NCBI RefSeq assembly: GCF_000224145.3
Contig: NC_020167.2
Location: 862,927 to 926,926, forward strand
Direction: 5' to 3'
DNA length: 64,000 nucleotides
Source: Ciona intestinalis
Taxonomy: Eukaryota > Chordata > Ascidiacea > Phlebobranchia > Cionidae
Shown: piece after piece, positions 58,433 to 64,000 of the stretch
Numbering within the stretch: position 1 is the first letter of the stretch
Layout of the letters: each line of letters opens with the position of its first letter
Position numbers and translations under genes: made by a program
Notes under the pieces: generated by a model
What the model was told of the DNA's origin: nothing
Database searches by the model: none
Seen by the model: the letters and a program-made list of their open reading frames with translations, nothing else

Positions 58433-61400
58433 AACTGTTACACCCGAATCCATTCCTAGTGACATTTCTACGTTCTACACTGATAGCGTCGCTATGGGTG
58501 AATACGTCATTGTTTCAAGACCACACGCTGTGCCGATAATTAACAGTAGTGAAATAAACACCCAACTCACTTCCATTGTTAAACTTGACTCTCGTAGTAC
58601 TGCTCTTATTTTGTGAAGCACAAACAAAGATTCTAATATTTTCGTTTTGCTTAAAGCCAAATATCATACTCTCGTTCCGCATTCCTGCTGCCTTTCAATT
58701 GAAAATTACATGTTTAGCATATACGCCGTATTTAACTAAGGGGTTGCATCAAAGCTGGTCCAAGTTGTCATAATATTTGCTCCGACATTCTGCACATGAG
58801 TAATGGCGTTGCAGCAAATGCGCGATAGCATTCCTACTAAATTTTAAACAGCACCGTAACGAGGGGAGTTTTGCTGAGAATGAGGTCACAAGTTTTTATA
58901 TTGAAACGGGAAAAATCAATGTAAGACAGAATACAATAGTCATTCTGATTAGGGTACAATCTATCGTACCTTCTAGTTAGGCATCTAGTACAATAATGGT
59001 ACATCTGATACAACAACCGATGCGGCTATTGTGACCCTGGTTATTTTTAACCGAGCAAAAACGCTATAGAGATTCCACAATAGTCTGTAAGCTCTCCCGA
59101 AAACAGCGGTGTTGAGTTACAGCGTTCCTCTGTCGTTTGAACTTACTATGATTTGCGGCAAAGCTGTAATAGGGACGGTAAACGGCTCTGGTTTCGTTTC
59201 AGGACAACTTTTGGATAATCCGTAGTAGCGCAAACATGCCGCTATAGAAGTAAGGAATGAGCAAGAGTAGTCTAGTTGTATTGACCTGTATGAGAAATGT
59301 AAAACGTATTTAGGAAAGTAACTTCTATAAATTTTAATACCACGTTCAACTTTTCAATTATCACAAAATGTATGATGTTACGTTCACTTAAGAGCCTTGA
59401 CCAATTAGTCTTAGTAGGCGTCTTAAGCCATGTAAAGGTAAAATACAAACTACGCTGGCTTTGTACGCAGATGTTTGCTGTTGTGTTTATTTACTGACGC
59501 AGCTTATCTGAGTAATTGAGAGTCCACGTTGAAATTTTCAAATCCATCGCCGATCAACCATCACTGTGGAGCTTAACGTTCCATCTTATGCATAGCCATA
59601 TATGGCCTTACCTGTATTGCGATAAATAATACTTAAATGTCACAAAATATGTTCACGTTCTTAACATTTTTGTTACAGTAGCGAAGCTGCAGTAGATCGG
59701 TTCTCATTTAAAGTTAAGACAAAATAAGAAAGTTATCATCAAACTAGGTCGTAAATACGTTTTGCAACTATTCGTTTGTTATTAGCCATGTACCATTTTA
59801 TAAAAAGCAAGTTTTAAAAGGTATATTTTTGAAAGCTTTATTCATTAGTGATATACAAGTAACTTATACCAAGTACCTATAGTTGAAACTAATAAATAAC
59901 AAGCCTAATCCTGACAAATTGTAGAGGGAGTTTCATCCAACTATAAATAGTTGCAATTGAATTAGAAGGTGTTTATCAGCATGAGTGAACGTAGTGGTTT
60001 TTTACCGCAAACACGTATAAAGTATTTGAATTAAGTTCCCACTAAACAGTTGTTCGTACTTGAAACTTGTAATTATATTAACCGGCTGATAATGATTCAG
60101 ATAACGTATACCCAAATGAGGTGGTTTATTTAAAGACGGATTATAGGTTTTGGAAACATCGGAAAGCATTTTTTCAGCCTCCAACTTGTTCTACGTGCGT
60201 CAAAGCAGCTAACCCATAAACACGACGTTAATTTGGGACAACTCTAAAATTCGTAAATGGAAATCCAAGTATATCGCTACATCACGATTATGCTATTTAT
60301 ATCTGCATGGAAAATTATTACATTGGGTTCAGTCAGGAAATTCCAATCCATATAAGTACATTACTCATTTCTAATATATCATGTCAGTAATTAAACTTAG
60401 GTTGCGCGAGAGACAGGCACGGTAGCGTAAACGTGTATTGAATGTACATTGTTCATCTCATTCAACCAACAGATTTCATACATCATATGTGAATATTGCA
60501 ATTATAAAGATGCTTGATAGTAAAGCTTATTTGTATTTATGCACTACAAAAAATATTACACCATCATTATAAAGTATGTTTTATGTTTTTGTCAAACAAT
60601 GTTGGATTCGCATGTGTTACAAGCGATCAGGTTAACCTTTATCTTTGTACTCGTTAAACAAGGGAAGCCATAATATTTTAGCCAGATTCTACCGTGAAAG
60701 ATTAGTTTGTGAGTAAACCAAGTTTGCTTGTAATTCTTTAGCAAGAAGAAGGTTTAGGTCGTTGCTAGCAGTTTTGTTGCTGTCAGCCTATTTTCTCTCT
60801 CTTAGAAAACAAATCAGTTGCTTAGTTCTGGGTCACTAGTTATTATTGTATTTGGTTACGGGCAGTTTAAACCCGTTAATGGAATCTGGTGAAAGTGTTT
60901 TTACAGGTTAAGTCAACAATTATTGATTAAATTTGTGGCTCACAAAACAAAAGGCAGACACCCTGGTTAGCCATAAGAAGTGAAAGGAAGTTATAGGAAG
61001 TGTTTTGGTAAAGTTGTTAAACATAGAATTAATGTTGGTTATAAGTTAACGTCTCAATATTATGTTGAAGTTTAAATTGCGAAGATTTTCAGGATGTTGC
61101 ATTTGTTGTTTAAATATTGAAAGCTAAGTATTCGTAGGGGTCGGAATATAACGTCACTACATCAATCATAACAAGGATGGTAGCCATAATGTCTATATTC
61201 CGCGCTTCACATAAAGGTCGCTTACAAACATTCGGCTTCAATGCTAGAAACGATCCGCTTGGTCGCGGTTTGTGCGACTACTGAGTGTCGCAAGTTAATT
61301 GAGAAAAAGAACCAATTCTGCCCGAAGACATCGCGATAAATGTCATACCTTTGAGCAATTCTGTAATCATTTTACCCGTGCCTTACATTTAACTAGTGTT

Positions 61401-63019
61401 GCAATGCACGTTACATTGTTTTGTATACAAGGTTAGTAACGTGCGTGATCGACGACCCATATTTGCAGCCATTCGATCGGATAACATTTGAGGCGAAATC
61501 TTGTGATATAAAAGTTCCCCATTCGTATAACGAATAGTGGTTTCAGACACAAATTCATGGAAATTAATTTGGCAAGTTGTTAGATTGTTTTGAAACAGTT
61601 CCAGCCATGATTTTGTGTCAATATCAGGAATGGTTTAGTTTTCTATGTGAAAATAAAATTAAAATCACGAGAGTTAGATGTTAATAATAGAATGCCGAAT
61701 GTAGTTTAAAAAAATTATAATATTGACTATGTGAACCAAGTCAAACTCTTGTGGGCCACATGTGCTTGTTTTAAGAGGCCATCATATAAAACTAGATGCG
61801 CGCAATATGTCGCTTGACGAGAACGAAGCGGGTCCTTGAGACCAATCAAAACATAACGTTGAGGACAATACACCGTAGAGGTCGAAACTGGAGTTATTAT
61901 AGTTATATATCAGTACAGTTTTGGACTGGATACATTGTTCTCACAAGCATTGTGAATTTGCGAGTTGTTATATCATAAATATATCTTTCGTAAACGTAGA
62001 AATGTTTTATAGTTATAATATTATATAGTAGTAGCAATAAGCAAGATGAGAAGTGCTGATTCGTCTTTGTGTAGTTATTGTTGTGTCAATATTGAGACTA
62101 AGCGCCTCATGCTACGTTATTATAGAAACAACTACAACATACAAATAAGCAAGCAAGTTTAAATTGATCAGTTTGGGATTTTTGGTTAGTTTTCTATGTT
62201 TAGTAACAAAATAATTATTTTTTACAATTTATATATACATACGATTTTAGTGACAGAGAAAACTCACAAGTCGCAAAGTGATTGTTACCTCACAAGTTGA
62301 CCGAATAGAAAATCTTAGAGAAAACTTTGCTAGAAAGAGAATTGCTTCGTGTTGTCGCGTAAAGACGAGTTAGATATAAATCTTGCTCCAAAATCAAACA
62401 AAAATTGTTTCATCTCGATAGTCGTTAAACTGACGAACCGTGACTGTTGCTGCGTTTATATTTACCGATCAACTGTTTCCATATCGCCATACGAACACTT
62501 TTGCCTCTTATTTAAAACAAAATACTTGTATTTTTAATTTACTCTGTACACCTTTCCTTTTACGTAAACAGTATTGCTTTGGGGCTAGTGTTGTCGGTTA
62601 TATCTTCATTCAAGTGAACGTTAAGTTGGATACATTTTACGATGTGCAAATAACTTAATTTAGTTGATGATTTTTAAAGGAACGCTTTGTTATCTCTTTG
62701 GACCGATGTAAACTGACAGCGTCACACTTAATTATAGACTAAGAAACAAAAAAATAAAAATACCATTTTTTTTTTGCTTTAGTGCTTAATATAGGCCATA
62801 TTACAACCAACTGCAGTTAATTCTGCACATGAGCAAGCAACAACGCTCGTTATTCTACGAATGCCATGTTTCATGCGCCTCGTGACCGCTTTTACCGCAT
62901 ATAACATTTTGGCTGCATGTTGAGGTTTCTTGTACACGTTGAAAAAAGGACGCCTAAGACAAAGTTACGGGCACCGTCGGATCAATACTGTCTGCAAGTG
63001 CATTTAGTTAGGCGTTCTC

Positions 63020-63085
63020 GGGTGACTTAATGACGTCACAAATTGCACATAAAACGTTTGATCAAAACAAGATGGCGGCAAAAAA
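63020..63085 (+). promoter_or_regulatory. Promoter-like CRE plus YY1-type motif
   Basis: TGACGTCA at 63031-63038 and AAGATGGCGGC at 63070-63080, 32 bases apart, as often seen at housekeeping promoters. The ATG opens only ten codons. No gene is recognised downstream before the window ends. Confidence 0.3.
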
Positions 63086-63708
63086 ATTGATACACGAAAG
63101 TTAAAAAAATTAGTATCATGGTTGTCTTATATTGAGCATTCAATTCTTCGCTGTCCTTTGTGTTATGTATTCTGTTCATTTTATATTTATTTGCAACAAT
63201 ACGCGATACGTTTATTTAGCGTAGTTATTCAGACGCCTTTTAGTCAGACGGGTTACTATTGTAATATTAGAAACAGTCATTGTTATAAAACAATAGCCGT
63301 ATCTGATATACAATGGAAGGAAAAATACCGTCCGACTTGTTTTTAACTTTTGGCCATGTTGGACTTCTTTTTGCTGCAAAATGTTTAAAATTGCTAAACA
63401 GACTATTATTAGTTGTGTCTATTTCATATATTTTTGCGAAAGTAAGTTTTGCTTGATACCATGACGCACGTTATCAGAGTGGGAAAATTTTAAATAATCA
63501 ATGTTGTTGCATCTACCATGCTGTCATTATACCTGATCTGAAGTCTACCTGGATAAAGGTAGTGAGAAACTGGACTATTGATTTTGGCTTTGCTAATGCA
63601 GAATAATTTTCGGGTAGACCAAGTACCTGTCAGTGTTTGCGGACGAAAAGTTAAAACCTTTTTTATGACTTTCAACTTGTTTTGTTAAACTTACTTATTA
63701 AATGTATA

Positions 63709-63880
63709 AAAATGGTGGGGGACACATTTAGCACATAATATCCAATATCCTGATCGTGTTTTAAACAATTATAGTCTATGGGAGTCGTAAGAATGCGTGT
63801 TCTTTCCTACCAAATATAACGAACTATACCAAATAAGAATAAAATAAAAAAGGTGTCCCATTTCCCCAACCTACCGTAAT
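63709..63880. mobile_element. MITE copy, shortened
   Basis: AATGGTGGGGGACACATTTA to GGTGTCCCATTTCCCCAACC. Part of the first terminus is deleted. Confidence 0.75.
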
Positions 63881-64000
63881 ATTTAATTTGTTTTTTTAAT
63901 TTTATAAGCAATCTGTAGATGTTTCAACTTCACTCTAAGTTTTGTTTCCACATTAAACAAAACAAATTAGTCATCACCTTATATAATTTAGCACATACAA

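Larger units (their letters stand above)
57237..64000. other. Right intergenic region
   Basis: Holds the PNPLA 3' UTR, two MITE copies and AT-rich sequence. I find no confident exon; two promoter-like spots at 58340-58430 and 63020-63080 hint at unrecognised transcripts or a gene starting beyond the window. Confidence 0.55.

Noticed and set aside
61796..63346. Several 60-75 codon ORFs in the right intergenic region
   Set aside because: AT-rich composition, no splice signals in the right places and no recognisable family; expected by chance.

Overview
The window looks like a chordate genome of tunicate type, most likely Ciona. Evidence: all genes are split by many short GT-AG introns, the proteins resemble vertebrate ones very closely, the DNA is AT-rich, and it is full of a ~190 bp terminal-inverted-repeat element (ends near TAGGGTGGGGGAAGATGGGA) and a tRNA-derived SINE that I associate with Ciona. 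There are no bacterial features. Species assignment is inference; I could not run a search.

Layout. (1) 1-2599: repeats only, with one assembly gap. (2) 2600-9858, minus: selenoprotein N in 12 exons, with an in-frame UGA selenocysteine codon and a perfect 11-bp stem just downstream of it. (3) 9859-12064: SELENON promoter with a CRE, a full-length SINE and a MITE. (4) 12065-14008, minus: a two-exon GT31 beta-1,3-glycosyltransferase (B3GNT-like). (5) 14009-23933: about 10 kb without a confident gene; MITEs, SINE tails and two GC-rich, CRE-bearing blocks that may regulate the next gene. (6) 24028-31922, plus: a 14-exon, 1,946-residue zinc-finger protein with a HIVEP/Schnurri-type CCHC finger. 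(7) 34064-40013, plus: phenylalanine hydroxylase, one exon cut by a gap. (8) 40014-41851: an isolated exon-like ORF and an inverted-repeat element carrying a tRNA-like sequence. (9) 41852-57236, plus: a PNPLA6/7 (neuropathy target esterase) gene of about 31 exons, with two tandem versions of the exon carrying the catalytic aspartate. (10) 57237-64000: intergenic, repeats and promoter-like motifs.

The five genes are unrelated: ER calcium/redox homeostasis (SELENON), Golgi glycosylation, transcription, amino-acid catabolism and ER phospholipid hydrolysis. All were reconstructed exon by exon. Splice phases agree at every junction I could check. SELENON totals 1,677 nt, the glycosyltransferase 1,314 nt and the HIVEP-like gene 5,841 nt, all divisible by three.

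The most notable observations are: the SELENON Sec codon with its redefinition stem (a naive gene caller would stop there); the two equal-length, phase-matched alternative exons in the PNPLA6/7 catalytic domain, one with a GC donor and a DGC instead of DGG motif; a perfect 12-bp hairpin with a GAGA loop in a zinc-finger-splitting intron; and an unassigned exon-like ORF at 40700.
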